Origin: CAMFLJ01 sp963702555
GTDB taxonomy: Bacteria; Actinomycetota; Acidimicrobiia; Acidimicrobiales; Acidimicrobilacustridaceae
Length of the DNA: 64,000 nt
Direction: 5' to 3'
Assembly: GCA_963702555.1 (NCBI GenBank)
Contig: CAVPCW010000006.1
Span: 248,001 to 312,000 of the forward strand
Shown piece by piece: positions 36,294-46,474 of this stretch; position 1 is the stretch's first letter; the number at the start of each line of letters is the position of its first letter. Position numbers and translations under genes: made by a program. The notes beneath the pieces are model-generated. The model had not been told where the DNA came from and did no database searches. It saw only the letters and a list, made by a program, of their open reading frames with translations.

Positions 36294-37580
36294 GTGAGCG
36301 ATGCACTCCGACGCACCCACTGCAGTGACCCTGCGGCCGTCGTCGAGTACGCGCAGATCCACCACGACGTCGTGGTCCCGCTGGCCAATGGTGAGCCCGA
36401 CACCCTCATGGCCGCGCTCGACGCCGCGGGGCCGACCCTCGAAGGTGTGCGGGTGCACCAGATGCACTCGTTGCGGGAGCGGCCCTACCTCCACGGCGTG
36501 TACCCCGGGCTACGGCACGTCTCGTACTTCCTCTCGCACGTCACCCGGCCCTGCTTCGCCGAGGGCGGCATCGACTTCGCCCCGGCCCACTTCTCCGAGA
36601 TGCCACACATCCTCGGCCACGTGGCGCCGGTGCCGGTCGTGCTCGCCGCCGCGGCGCCCCCGGACCGCCACGGCTGGTTCTCGCTCGGCACCAACGCCGA
36701 CTACGTGGCCCGCCTGATCGGGAAGGCCCCGTTCTTCCTCGAGGCCAACCCCAACATGCCCCGCACCCGTGGCGAGAACCAGGTGCACGTCTCCCAGGTG
36801 GTCGGCTGGGTCGAGGCCGACTACCCCCTGATGGAGATGCCCGCCGCCAAGGTGGGGGAGAAGGACCGCATGATCGGCGAGCTCATCGCCGAGCGCATCC
36901 CCGACGGCGCCACCATCCAGGTCGGCATCGGCTCGATCCCCGCCGCCGCGATCAGCGCCCTGCGCAACCACCGCGACCTCGGGGTGCACACCGAGCTGCT
37001 CTCCGACGGGGTCACCGAGCTCTTCGCCGCCGGTGTCATCACCGGTCGGGGCAAGGTCACCCGCCCCGGGAAGATGGTCACCACCTTCGCCATGGGCAGC
37101 AAGGCCTTCTACGACTTCATCGACGACAACGCGGCGGTCGAGTTCCTCCCCGTCGACTGGGTGAACGACCCCCGGGTGATCGGGCGCGAGCGCTGCTTCG
37201 CCTCCATCAACGCCACCGCCGAGGTCGACGTGCTGGGGCAGGCCAACTCCGAGATGATCGGCGGCCGGCTCTACTCGGGCTCCGGCGGCCAGGCCGACTT
37301 CGCGAAGGGGGCGATGTTCTCCCCCCACGGCAAGGGCTTCCTCGCCCTGCACAGCACCAACGCCGACGAGAGCGTGAGCCGGATCAAGGTCCGCCTCGGT
37401 GGCGGCGCCATCATCACGACGCTGAAGAACACGGTCGACCACGTGGTCACCGAGTTCGGGGTGGCCGAGCTGCGGGGCCAGCCCATCTCCGTGCGGGCCC
37501 GCCGGCTGATCGACATCGCCCACCCGAAGTTCCGTGAGGAGCTCGAGGCCGAGGCCCGCACCGCGGGCTACCTGCACTGA
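36294..37580 (+). CDS. Acetyl-CoA hydrolase/transferase family protein
   Basis: A 428-residue protein of the acetyl-CoA hydrolase/4-hydroxybutyrate CoA-transferase family. Markers are IQVGIGSIPAAAISAL near residue 210, HTELLSDGVTELF, the MGSKAFYDF stretch and SGSGGQADFAKGA near residue 330. It transfers CoA between short acyl groups or hydrolyses acyl-CoA. The start is GTG after GAGGAG. It is followed five bases later by a PLP enzyme, so the two likely form an operon. The real acyl donor is not known. Confidence 0.9.
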   Translation: MSDALRRTHCSDPAAVVEYAQIHHDVVVPLANGEPDTLMAALDAAGPTLEGVRVHQMHSLRERPYLHGVYPGLRHVSYFLSHVTRPCFAEGGIDFAPAHFSEMPHILGHVAPVPVVLAAAAPPDRHGWFSLGTNADYVARLIGKAPFFLEANPNMPRTRGENQVHVSQVVGWVEADYPLMEMPAAKVGEKDRMIGELIAERIPDGATIQVGIGSIPAAAISALRNHRDLGVHTELLSDGVTELFAAGVITGRGKVTRPGKMVTTFAMGSKAFYDFIDDNAAVEFLPVDWVNDPRVIGRERCFASINATAEVDVLGQANSEMIGGRLYSGSGGQADFAKGAMFSPHGKGFLALHSTNADESVSRIKVRLGGGAIITTLKNTVDHVVTEFGVAELRGQPISVRARRLIDIAHPKFREELEAEARTAGYLH

Positions 37581-37585
37581 TCGAC

Positions 37586-38656
37586 GTGACCGACCCTTCG
37601 CCGCTGCTCCCGCCGCCGCCCGACGCGTCGTTCGCCAGCGACAACGCGGCCGGGGTGCTGCCCGAGGTGATGGACGCACTCGCGGCCGCCAACGTCGGGC
37701 CCGCCCTCGCCTACGGCGCCGACCCCTGGACCGAGCGGGCCGCCGCGCTCGTCGGTGACGTGCTCGGCGAGCCCGGGGCGCAGGTGGCCTTCTGCTGGGG
37801 CGGGACCGGGGCCAACGTGGTGGGCCTCCAGTGCCTGCTGCGGCCGTGGGAGGGCGTGATCTGCCCCGACACCGCCCACATCAACGTCGACGAGTGCGGG
37901 GCGCCGGAGCGCTTCACCGGCGCCAAGCTGCTGGCCCTGCCCACCGCTGACGGCAAGCTCCGGCCCGAGCAGATCACCCCGCTGCTCCACGTCGTCGGCG
38001 ACGAGCACCACGTGCAGCCGCGGGTGGTGTCGATCACGCAGTCGACCGAGAGCGGCACGCTCTACCGCCCCGACGAGGTCGCCGCGCTGGCCGAGGTCGC
38101 CCACTCCCACGGCCTCTACCTGCACCTCGACGGTGCCCGCCTGGCCAACGCCGCCGCCGCCCTGGGCGACGTCCGCTCGTTCACCACCGAGGCCGGGGTC
38201 GACGTGCTCACCTTCGGCGCCACCAAGGCGGGCGCCATGTACGGCGAGGCCGTGGTGTTCCTGCGGCCGGGCCTCGGCGAGCAGGTGCGGTTCGTGCGCA
38301 AGCAGGCCGCTCAGCTGCCCTCGAAGATGCGCTTCGTGGCCGCCCAGTTCGAGGCCCTGCTCACCGACGACCTCTGGGTGCGCTCGGCCGACCGGGCCAA
38401 CGGGCTGGCGCTGCTGCTGGCCCACCGCCTCGCCGGCCGGCCGGGGGTCGAGGTCGTGCGCCCGCCCGAGGTCAACTCGGTGTTCCTGCGGCTGCCGTCG
38501 GCGGCGGCGGTCGCCGAGCTGCAGGACTGGTCGTTCGTGTGGGACTGGGACGTCGCCGCCCACGAGGTGCGGGCGATGACCTCGTTCGCGACCACTCCCG
38601 ACGACGTCGAGCGCTTCGCCGCAGGCGTCGCCGCCATCGCCGCCCGCCACCACTGA
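37586..38656 (+). CDS. Threonine aldolase-like PLP-dependent enzyme
   Basis: A 356-residue fold-type I PLP enzyme of the beta-eliminating lyase/threonine aldolase family. The PLP lysine is in LTFGATKAGAMYGE near residue 213, and the ring-stacking and phosphate contacts are in FCWGGTGANVVGLQ. HLDGARLANAAAA supplies the conserved Asp that pairs with the PLP nitrogen. It would cleave threonine or another beta-hydroxy amino acid to glycine and an aldehyde. It starts with GTG shortly after the CoA-transferase stop. A palindrome pair follows. Confidence 0.88.
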   Translation: MTDPSPLLPPPPDASFASDNAAGVLPEVMDALAAANVGPALAYGADPWTERAAALVGDVLGEPGAQVAFCWGGTGANVVGLQCLLRPWEGVICPDTAHINVDECGAPERFTGAKLLALPTADGKLRPEQITPLLHVVGDEHHVQPRVVSITQSTESGTLYRPDEVAALAEVAHSHGLYLHLDGARLANAAAALGDVRSFTTEAGVDVLTFGATKAGAMYGEAVVFLRPGLGEQVRFVRKQAAQLPSKMRFVAAQFEALLTDDLWVRSADRANGLALLLAHRLAGRPGVEVVRPPEVNSVFLRLPSAAAVAELQDWSFVWDWDVAAHEVRAMTSFATTPDDVERFAAGVAAIAARHH

Positions 38657-38668
38657 GCGCCCCCTCCC

Positions 38669-38720
38669 CGAAAGGTGGCTCACCTGCTTCGGCGGGCTGT
38701 ATCTGGTGAGCCAGCTTTCG
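38669..38720. repeat. GGTGGCTCA palindrome, copy B1
   Basis: A 52-base unit. The outer arm CGAAAGGTGGCTCACC pairs with GGTGAGCCAGCTTTCG (one mismatch), and the loop is CTGCTTCGGCGGGCTGTATCT. It starts 13 bases after the stop of the threonine aldolase-like gene. An identical copy follows after nine bases. Confidence 0.9.
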
Positions 38721-38729
38721 CCTTCGCCC

Positions 38730-38781
38730 CGAAAGGTGGCTCACCTGCTTCGGCGGGCTGTATCTGGTGAGCCAGCTTTCG
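38730..38781. repeat. GGTGGCTCA palindrome, copy B2
   Basis: An exact second copy of the 52-base unit at 38669-38720, separated by CCTTCGCCC. It ends eight bases before the stop of the convergent amidase gene. Two tandem copies at one junction suggest either recent duplication or selection for strong two-way termination. Confidence 0.9.
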
Positions 38782-38789
38782 GGGGAGGG

Positions 38790-40250
38790 TCAGGCGTGGA
38801 CGGGGGGGACCTTGTCGGCCCAGGGGGCGGCGACCTCGAGCTGGGAGGCGATGCGGATGAGCAGGTCCTCCCGCCCGAAGGGGGCCACCAGCTGCACGCC
38901 GATGGGGAGCCCGGCGTCGTTCCATGCCAGCGGCAGCGAGATCGCCGGCTGCCCGGTGACGTTGAACTGGGCGGTGAACTGCATGATCGTCGTGACCCGG
39001 GCCAGCCCCTCGATCGGGTCGGTGATCCAGCCGAGCGGCGGGGGCGGCCCGTTCAGCACCGGGCACACGAGCAGGTCGAAGCCCGGCGTGGTGCCGTCGC
39101 CTGCCCACCAGCCGGCCATCCGCCGGGTCCAGGCCTGCTGCCACTTGACGGCCTCGAGGTACTGAGGGCCGGTGGTGGCCTGGCCGATCGCCGCGAACAT
39201 CCAGTTGCGCTCCTCGACGTCGTCGGCGGTGAGCTCCCGGCCGATGGCGGCCCCCCAGGCGGCCAGGTCGGCGGCCACGTTGACCGCCACCACCGTGGTG
39301 AAGGTGTCGATGAAGTGGCCCTCCTCCATCGCCTCGGGGTGGTCGTCGGTGACGTGGTGCCCGAGGTCCTGGAGCAGCTCGGCGGCGCCGGCCACGGCGT
39401 CGGCGACGTCGGGGTCGCCCTCGACGCCGGGCAGCAGTGGGCCCTCGAGGATGCCGATGCGGAGGCGACCGGGGTCGCGGCCGACCTCGTCGGCCAGCGG
39501 GCCGGGCAGCGGCGGGGCGGGGTAGGGGTCCCCGACCTCGGCGCCGGCGAGGGCATCGAGCAGGGCGGCGGAGTCGCGCACCGTGCGGGTCACGGTGCCG
39601 TGCACGGTGGCGCCGGCCCACGAGTCGCCGGACCGGGGGCCCTCGGAGACGCGGGCGCGTGTCGGCTTCAGGCCGACCAGCCCGTTCTCGCTGGCCGGGA
39701 TGCGGATCGAGCCGCCGCCGTCGCTGGCGTGGGCGGCCGGCACCATGAGCGAGGCCACCGCGGCCGCCGACCCGCCCGAGGAGCCGCCGGCGGAGTGCTC
39801 GGTGTTCCAGGGGTTGCGGGTGGGCCCGTGGGCCTCGGGCTCGGTGCTGATCGTGGTGCCCAGCTCGGGCGTGTTGGTGCGGCCCAGCACGACCAGGCCG
39901 GCCTCGCGCACCCGCCGGGTGAGGTGGTCGTCGGCCGGGGCGGTCCAGCCCTCGCGGGCCAGCACCTTCAGGCCGCCGTGGTGGGGCTCACCGGCCTGGT
40001 GGGCCTCGAGGTCCTTGAGCAGGAACGGCACCCCACGGAAGGGGCCGTCGGGCAGCTCGCCGGCCGCCTCGGCGCGGGCCTTCTCGAAGCGCTCGTGGAT
40101 CACTGCGTTGAGCTGCGGGTTCACCGCCTCGATGCGGGCGATGGCGGCGTCGACGAGCTCGGTGGGCGAGGCCTGTCCGGTGCGGACGAGCTCGGCCTGG
40201 CCGGTGGCGTCGAGGCGGGCGAGGTCGGTGTCGTGGCTCACCGCGCGCAC
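38790..40250 (-). CDS. Amidase signature-family amidase
   Basis: A 486-residue amidase signature enzyme with the complete Ser-cisSer-Lys triad: the lysine in FLLKDLEA near residue 80, the first serine in HSAGGSSGGSAAAVA near residue 155, and the nucleophile serine in DGGGSIRIPAS near 178. It hydrolyses amides to acid and ammonia. ATG 40250 or GTG 40241 may be the start. It is followed on the other side by the Tat-exported amidohydrolase, on the same strand. Confidence 0.93.
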   Translation of the reverse strand: MRAVSHDTDLARLDATGQAELVRTGQASPTELVDAAIARIEAVNPQLNAVIHERFEKARAEAAGELPDGPFRGVPFLLKDLEAHQAGEPHHGGLKVLAREGWTAPADDHLTRRVREAGLVVLGRTNTPELGTTISTEPEAHGPTRNPWNTEHSAGGSSGGSAAAVASLMVPAAHASDGGGSIRIPASENGLVGLKPTRARVSEGPRSGDSWAGATVHGTVTRTVRDSAALLDALAGAEVGDPYPAPPLPGPLADEVGRDPGRLRIGILEGPLLPGVEGDPDVADAVAGAAELLQDLGHHVTDDHPEAMEEGHFIDTFTTVVAVNVAADLAAWGAAIGRELTADDVEERNWMFAAIGQATTGPQYLEAVKWQQAWTRRMAGWWAGDGTTPGFDLLVCPVLNGPPPPLGWITDPIEGLARVTTIMQFTAQFNVTGQPAISLPLAWNDAGLPIGVQLVAPFGREDLLIRIASQLEVAAPWADKVPPVHA

Positions 40251-40287
40251 GCTACCCGTGGGGTCGCGGGCGTGCCGGGGAGTCGGG

Positions 40288-41859
40288 TCAGGCGGGCTCG
40301 CCGGTGATCGGCCGACCGTTGCGCACGTCCTTCTTCACGCCGGCGGCGTCCTTGGCGACCTTGCCCATCACCAGGACGGTGTCGATGCCGGCGGAGTACT
40401 GCGCCGGCTTCTCGACGGTGGAGGTGTCGGCGACGGTGGCCGGATCGAAGACGGTGATGTCGGCATCGGCGCCCATCTGCATCCGGCCCTTCTTCGCCAT
40501 CATCGGCACCCGGTTCTCGACCCGCTTGGCCGGGATGATCGTGCACTTGGCCAGCGCGTCCATCAGCGGGAGCGTGCCCATGTCGCGGGCGTAGGGGCCG
40601 AGCAGGCGGGCGAAGCAGCCGGCGCCGCGCGGGTGGTTGTTGTTCGACGACTCGGGGATGGCGTCGGAGCCGATCATCGTCCACGGCGCCTTCACCGCAG
40701 CGTCGACGTCGGCCTGGGGGATGGCGTAGGCGACGACGAGCTTGTTCTGGGCCTGGTACTTCTTGAACGACGAGGCGGTGAGCCGCTCCGACGACCCGGC
40801 GAGCTGGAGGTCCTCGTAGGAGATGCGGAACCGGCCCTGCCAGTCGCCGTTGAAGCGGGCCGACGCCAGGTAGGTGCCCCAGAACGTGTACGGGTAGAAG
40901 CAGCCCGTGACGTCGAGGCCCTCGGCCCGGGCGGCCTCCATCTTGGCGATGGCCTCGGGCATGACGTGGGTGGCCATCGACGGGATGTGGTCGATGTGGA
41001 GGCTGACGCCGGTCTCCCGCGCGACCTTCAGCACCTCGTCGACGGCGTCGAGCGACGATGCGCCGGGCGTGGGCGAGGAGTAGCGGATGTGGGTGAACAG
41101 GGGCATGCCGGCCCGCTGAGCGGCGGTGCCGAGCCCGGCGTACTCGTCGTAGGTGATGTACGGGGCGTACTCGGGGTCGACGGCCAGGCCGATGAAGCCC
41201 TCGTCGAGCTGGACGTTGAGGTCGTTCTCCAGCTTGGAGATCTGGGAGGCGCTGGCCGTGCTCTTGATGCCGACGGAGTCGCGGTACCACTGGTCGGAGA
41301 AGGCACCGCCGAAGTGCAGGGGCGGGGTGTTGGCGCCCGTGTACTGCGAGAAGAACTGGCTGGCGTCGACCGGGGTCTTGATCCCGTGCATGCCGAGGTT
41401 CGTGGTGACGCCGTCGCCGAGCTTGTACCAGACCCCGTAGGAGTTGGGCTCGTAGGAGAGGACGTCGATGAAACCGGGGGCCACGACCCTGCCGCTGGCG
41501 TCGACGGTGGCCTTGCCGGTGAGCGGGTCGGTGCTGATGAGGGCGATGCGCTCACCGATGATGCCGACGTTGGCGACCTGGTCGTAGCCCGACGCAGGGT
41601 CCATGACCCGGCCACCGGTGATGACGGTGTCGAAGACGTAGTCGGACGGAGGCGGGGCCTCCGCGCCCTCGAGCGACGGCGGCTCGATGCGCTCGGGCTC
41701 GGTGACCTTGACGTTGCCGCCGCCCTCGCTCGACGAGCCGCCCGAGCAGGCCGTGCCGAGCACCGCCACGCCCACGAGCCCCGCGCCGCCGATGGCGAGG
41801 AAGCGCCGACGGCCCATGCGGGTCGGGTCGGCGGGAGGGGGGAGATGGGGGGCGGGCAC
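40288..41859 (-). CDS. Tat-exported lipoprotein of the D-aminoacylase family, metal site altered
   Basis: A 523-residue homologue of N-acyl-D-amino-acid deacylases with a twin-arginine signal: MGRRRFLAIGGAGL, then a lipobox at GTACSGG, so it is exported folded and lipidated. The family HxH motif is missing: where relatives have PGFVDIHSHYDGQ, this reads PGFIDVLSYEPNSYG. Later ligand regions are kept (FTHIRYSSP, LHIDHIPS and the aspartate in MIGSDAIPES). The start GTG 41859 follows AGGATCAGG; ATG 41817 is the start of the signal proper. It may use one metal or act as a binding protein. Confidence 0.85.
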   Translation of the reverse strand: MPAPHLPPPADPTRMGRRRFLAIGGAGLVGVAVLGTACSGGSSSEGGGNVKVTEPERIEPPSLEGAEAPPPSDYVFDTVITGGRVMDPASGYDQVANVGIIGERIALISTDPLTGKATVDASGRVVAPGFIDVLSYEPNSYGVWYKLGDGVTTNLGMHGIKTPVDASQFFSQYTGANTPPLHFGGAFSDQWYRDSVGIKSTASASQISKLENDLNVQLDEGFIGLAVDPEYAPYITYDEYAGLGTAAQRAGMPLFTHIRYSSPTPGASSLDAVDEVLKVARETGVSLHIDHIPSMATHVMPEAIAKMEAARAEGLDVTGCFYPYTFWGTYLASARFNGDWQGRFRISYEDLQLAGSSERLTASSFKKYQAQNKLVVAYAIPQADVDAAVKAPWTMIGSDAIPESSNNNHPRGAGCFARLLGPYARDMGTLPLMDALAKCTIIPAKRVENRVPMMAKKGRMQMGADADITVFDPATVADTSTVEKPAQYSAGIDTVLVMGKVAKDAAGVKKDVRNGRPITGEPA

Positions 41860-41934
41860 GACCCCTGATCCTACCGGTGGCCGGATCGCCCCCGAGGTCA
41901 CCCTTGCGGCGCCTTCCATGACCACCCGGACGCG

Positions 41935-41984
41935 GTTCTGGTGGAGATCCCGCGTCCCCTGCGACGCGGGATCTCCACCAGAAC
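41935..41984. terminator. 22-base-pair palindrome after ABC binding-protein gene
   Basis: Perfect 22-base arms (starting GTTCTGGTGGAGATCC) enclose a 6-base loop CCCTGC. It begins nine bases past the stop of the minus-strand solute-binding protein gene and lies upstream of the Tat amidohydrolase. It is as long as the GGTGGCTCA elements but unrelated in sequence. Confidence 0.75.
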
Positions 41985-41992
41985 GGGTGTCG

Positions 41993-43454
41993 CTAGAAGT
42001 TGGTGTCGTTGTACTGCGTCAGCGCCGCGTCGGTCTCGGCCTTGGCGGTGGCGATCGCCGTCGCGGGGTCACCGTTCTGGAAGGCGACCGTGGCGAGGGC
42101 GTTGCGCATGGCCACCCGGAACTTGTCGTAGGGGCCGATGAGGGCGCCGGTGAAGTTCGGGTCGATGTTCTGGGTGAGCTCGTCGTAGGCGATCTTCAAG
42201 AAGCTGCCCGAGAGGCTCGTGTCCCAGAAGGTCTGCACGGCGGGGTTCGAGGCGGCGGCGGTGAGGAACGGGAGGTACGAGCCCTCGATGTGCCACTGCA
42301 CCTGCTGGGGCTCCTGGTTCCACCACTTCATGAAGTCCCAGGCCGCCGACTTCTGCACGTCGGTGCCGGGGGCGGTGATCCAGAAGCCGTTGCCGCCGAT
42401 CTGGGCCTTGCCGGCGGCGTCGACACCGAACACGGGGGCGGCGCCGATGTCGAGGGCCGAGGTGTCGACCGTGCTGGTGTCACCGATGCCGGCGGCCACG
42501 GCGGTGTTGCCGCCGAGGAAGCTCTCGATGGTGGTGGCGGCGGTCGAGGTCTCCATGCTGATGGAGCCCTTCTGGGCCGCCAGTGCCAGGTAGTGGTCGA
42601 GGTTGCCGTCGGTGGCCTGGGTCGCGGTGAGCAGGCCGTCGCGCTTCATGCCCTCGATCCACTCGAAGATCTGCGTGGTCTGGTCGGTGTCGAACAGCGC
42701 CTCGGTGGTCTGACCGTCACCGAAGCCGTTCTCGTTGTTCACCAGGGGCTGCTTCGACCCGGTGAGCTGGGTCTCGACGAGCCAGGAGTCCATCCGGAGC
42801 ACCACGGGCGGGGCGTTGTCGGTGGTGACGTTGGCGGCCTTGATCTGCTCGGCCATCGTCCGCACGTCGGCCAGGGTCTTCGGGGCCACGTTGGGGTCGA
42901 GCCCGGCCCGGATGAAGTGGTTCTTGTTGTAGTAGGTGAGCAGGTCGGAGATGCTCACGGTGCCGGGCCAGAAGGCGCCCTTGGTCGTGAAGTGGTTGAC
43001 CGCCGCCTCGTTGAACACCGAGGTCGAGAGGCCGTCGGCGTCGAAGCACGACTGGGCGGGGATCACGGTGCCGGAGTCGACCAGGAACTGGGTGGCGGTG
43101 TCCTCGGCCACGATGATGTTCGGCAGGGCGTTGGTGGGGATGGCCTGCTCGTACTTGCGCAGCAGCTCCTCGTAGGAGGTGCCCTGGAGCTCGGCCCGCA
43201 CCTTCACCTTGGTCTGCGAGGCGTTGTACTCCTCGACCATGGCCTCGAGGGTGTCGGCGGCCTTCCCGTTGAGCTGGTACCAGAGCACGATGTCGGTGGT
43301 GCCGCTGGCGTCGGCGAGGGCACCGACCGGGCACGGGGGGAGGTCGGTCGGACGCGTTGCCGTCGTTGCCTCCCGACGAGCCTCCGCCACAGGCGGCGGC
43401 CACGAGGGCGATGGACAGGACGGGGGCGACCAGCCAGCGGCGGGATCGGTGCAT
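41993..43454 (-). CDS. Sugar ABC transporter solute-binding lipoprotein (UgpB-like), one frame break
   Basis: A solute-binding protein of about 487 residues. The start ATG 43454 follows GGAGG, and the lipoprotein signal RSRRWLVAPVLSIALVAAACGG is followed by a Gly/Ser/Asp linker. The mature part has IVLWYQLNGKAADTLEAMVE, PNIIVAEDTATQ and GGNGFWITAPG, the pattern of glycerol-3-phosphate/maltose-type binding proteins. A one-base frame break near 43345 separates signal and mature part. It is the last gene of the importer operon and probably binds a sugar or glycerophosphodiester. Confidence 0.83.
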
Positions 43455-43501
43455 CAGGGCCTCCAGGGGAGTGCGGATGAGGGGTTGTCGGCTTTTCGGG
43501 C

Positions 43502-44338
43502 TCAGCCCTTGACGGCGCCGGTGGTGAGGCCGCGCACGAGCTGGCGTTGCAGGAAGACGAGGAGCAGGACGATCGGCAGGGCGGCGAGCAGCGCGGCGGC
43601 GAAGCCCACGTTGTTCTGCTCGGGGCTCTGGGTGGCCACGTTGCGCAGGCCGAGCTGGATGGTCTCCCAGCGGCCCTCGGTGACCACGGCCCGGGGCCAG
43701 GTGTACTGGTTCCAGGCGGCGAGGAAGGAGATGACCCCGAACGAGGCGACCACGGGCCGGGTGACGGGGATGGCGACGCGGCGGAGGAACGCCAGATGGC
43801 CGAAGCCGTCGAGCTGCGAGGCGTCGAGCAGGTCGCGCGGGATGCCCCGGAAGCCCTGGCGGAGCAGGAACGTGCCGAAGGCGGTGGCGAGGAACGGCCC
43901 CACGAGCGCCGGGTAGGAGTTGAGCCAGCCGAGCGACCGGATGGTCTGCACGTTCGGGATCAGGGTGACCTCGATGGGCAGCATCAGCGTGGCCATGAAC
44001 ACGAAGAAGAGCACCCGTCGGAACGGGAACTCGAGGAACGTGAAGGCGTAGGCGGCGAGGGTGGCGGTGATCAGCTGGCCGGCCACGATCAGCACCGTGA
44101 CCACGGCGCTGACGAGGAACTTCCGGCCGAGGTCGCCGTCGGTGAAGGCGCGGGAGAAGACGTCCCACTCCACGTGCACCGGCCATGGCGGCTGGCCGGC
44201 GATGACGTAGGCGCGGGGCTGGGAGATCGACCGCACGAAGGTCATGTAGATCGGGAACAGCACGACCACGCCGAGGGCCGTGAGCGCGGCGTACCAGGCG
44301 ACCTTCTTCCATCGGGGCTGGTTCAGGTCAGTTCCCAT
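43502..44338 (-). CDS. Sugar ABC transporter permease (UgpE/MalG type)
   Basis: A 278-residue inner-membrane permease with six helices. The ATPase-contact EAA motif reads LLDASQLDGFGHLAFLRRVAIP near residue 170. It pairs with the permease encoded just upstream, overlapping by 11 bases. It forms half of the translocation pore of the carbohydrate importer. Confidence 0.92.
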   Translation of the reverse strand: MGTDLNQPRWKKVAWYAALTALGVVVLFPIYMTFVRSISQPRAYVIAGQPPWPVHVEWDVFSRAFTDGDLGRKFLVSAVVTVLIVAGQLITATLAAYAFTFLEFPFRRVLFFVFMATLMLPIEVTLIPNVQTIRSLGWLNSYPALVGPFLATAFGTFLLRQGFRGIPRDLLDASQLDGFGHLAFLRRVAIPVTRPVVASFGVISFLAAWNQYTWPRAVVTEGRWETIQLGLRNVATQSPEQNNVGFAAALLAALPIVLLLVFLQRQLVRGLTTGAVKG

Positions 44339-45181
44339 AGTGGACCCGCCGATCGAGGATCAGGAACTGCACCAGGCTCACGACGAGGGTGATGCCGAAC
44401 AGGCCGATGGCGAGCACGGCGCCGACGCCCTGGTCGACCGGTTGCTGGCTGTTGAAGATCTTCCAGACGAGCGTCTCGGTGGAGCCGAGGGGCCCGCCCT
44501 GGGTGAGGATGTCGGCCTGGGCGAACGCCTGCAGGGCGAAGATCACCAGCACCACGGCGAGGAACATCAGGGTGGGGCTGATGAGCGGCAGGGTGACCTT
44601 GAAGAAGCGGCGCACCGGGCCGTAGCCGTCGAGGGTGGCGGCCTCCTGCACCTCGTCGGGAACGGCCTGCAGTCCGGCCAGGACGATGACGAAGGTGAGG
44701 CCCAGGTTCTGCCAGACCGACGACAGGGCCACGCCTCGGAGGGCGCTGTCGGTGTTGGCGAGGCTGAAGTACGAGATGCCGGAGAAGTAGCCGACCTGCG
44801 GGTTGAGCAGCACGAAGAAGATCACCGACGCCACCGCCACCGACGTGGCGATGGTGGACGAGAAGATGAACTGGAAGACCTTGATGCCCTTGAGCCGGCG
44901 GTTGGCGGCCACCGCCAGCAGCACGCCGAGCACGAGGCCGAGAGGCACGGTGTAGAGGACGTAGGTGAAGGTGATCTTCACGCCCTCGGTGAACTGCTCG
45001 CCGGTGAGCACGTCGGAGTACTGGCCCCAGCCGACGTAGCGCTCGGCGGTGCCGGTGCGGTTGGGCTGGTAGAGGCCCATCACGAACAGGCGGTAGAGCG
45101 GGTAGAAGAAGAACCAGACGAAGATGATCGCCGAGGGCACCAGCAGGGCCAGGCCGAGCAGCGACTCCCTCAGGCGGCGGC

Positions 45182-45185
<4 letters not shown>
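44328..45185 (-). CDS. Sugar ABC transporter permease (UgpA/MalF type)
   Basis: A 285-residue permease with about six helices. The EAA loop is VQEAATLDGYGPVRRFFKVTLP near residue 185. It starts with TTG 45185 in a TTGA overlap with the ATPase stop; no better ATG or GTG occurs in the vicinity and the first residues MSRRLRESLLGLALLVPSA are typical of the family. It is the partner of the following permease. Confidence 0.9.
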
Positions 45186-46292
<1,107 letters not shown>

Positions 46293-46370
46293 GCACGCTC
46301 CTGTGGCGACCGACGGGACGGGCGCCCCGCCGTCGGAAACGGTAGGTGTGCGCCGGGAACACCCGGTGAC

Positions 46371-46391
46371 CCACCGGGATCCTCCCGGTGG
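46371..46391. terminator. Hairpin between FGGY-like gene and importer operon
   Basis: Nine-base arms CCACCGGGA and TCCCGGTGG enclose a 3-base loop. It lies 84 bases past the stop of the FGGY-like gene and 79 bases before the ATPase start, so it may end the former transcript. Confidence 0.55.
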
Positions 46392-46474
46392 CGGCAGGGT
46401 AGCCGTCAGGCGACGCCGGACGGGGCGGCCGGACCGGGTCGAACGGCCTTTCTGCCGGGGCCGGCCGTCACCGT

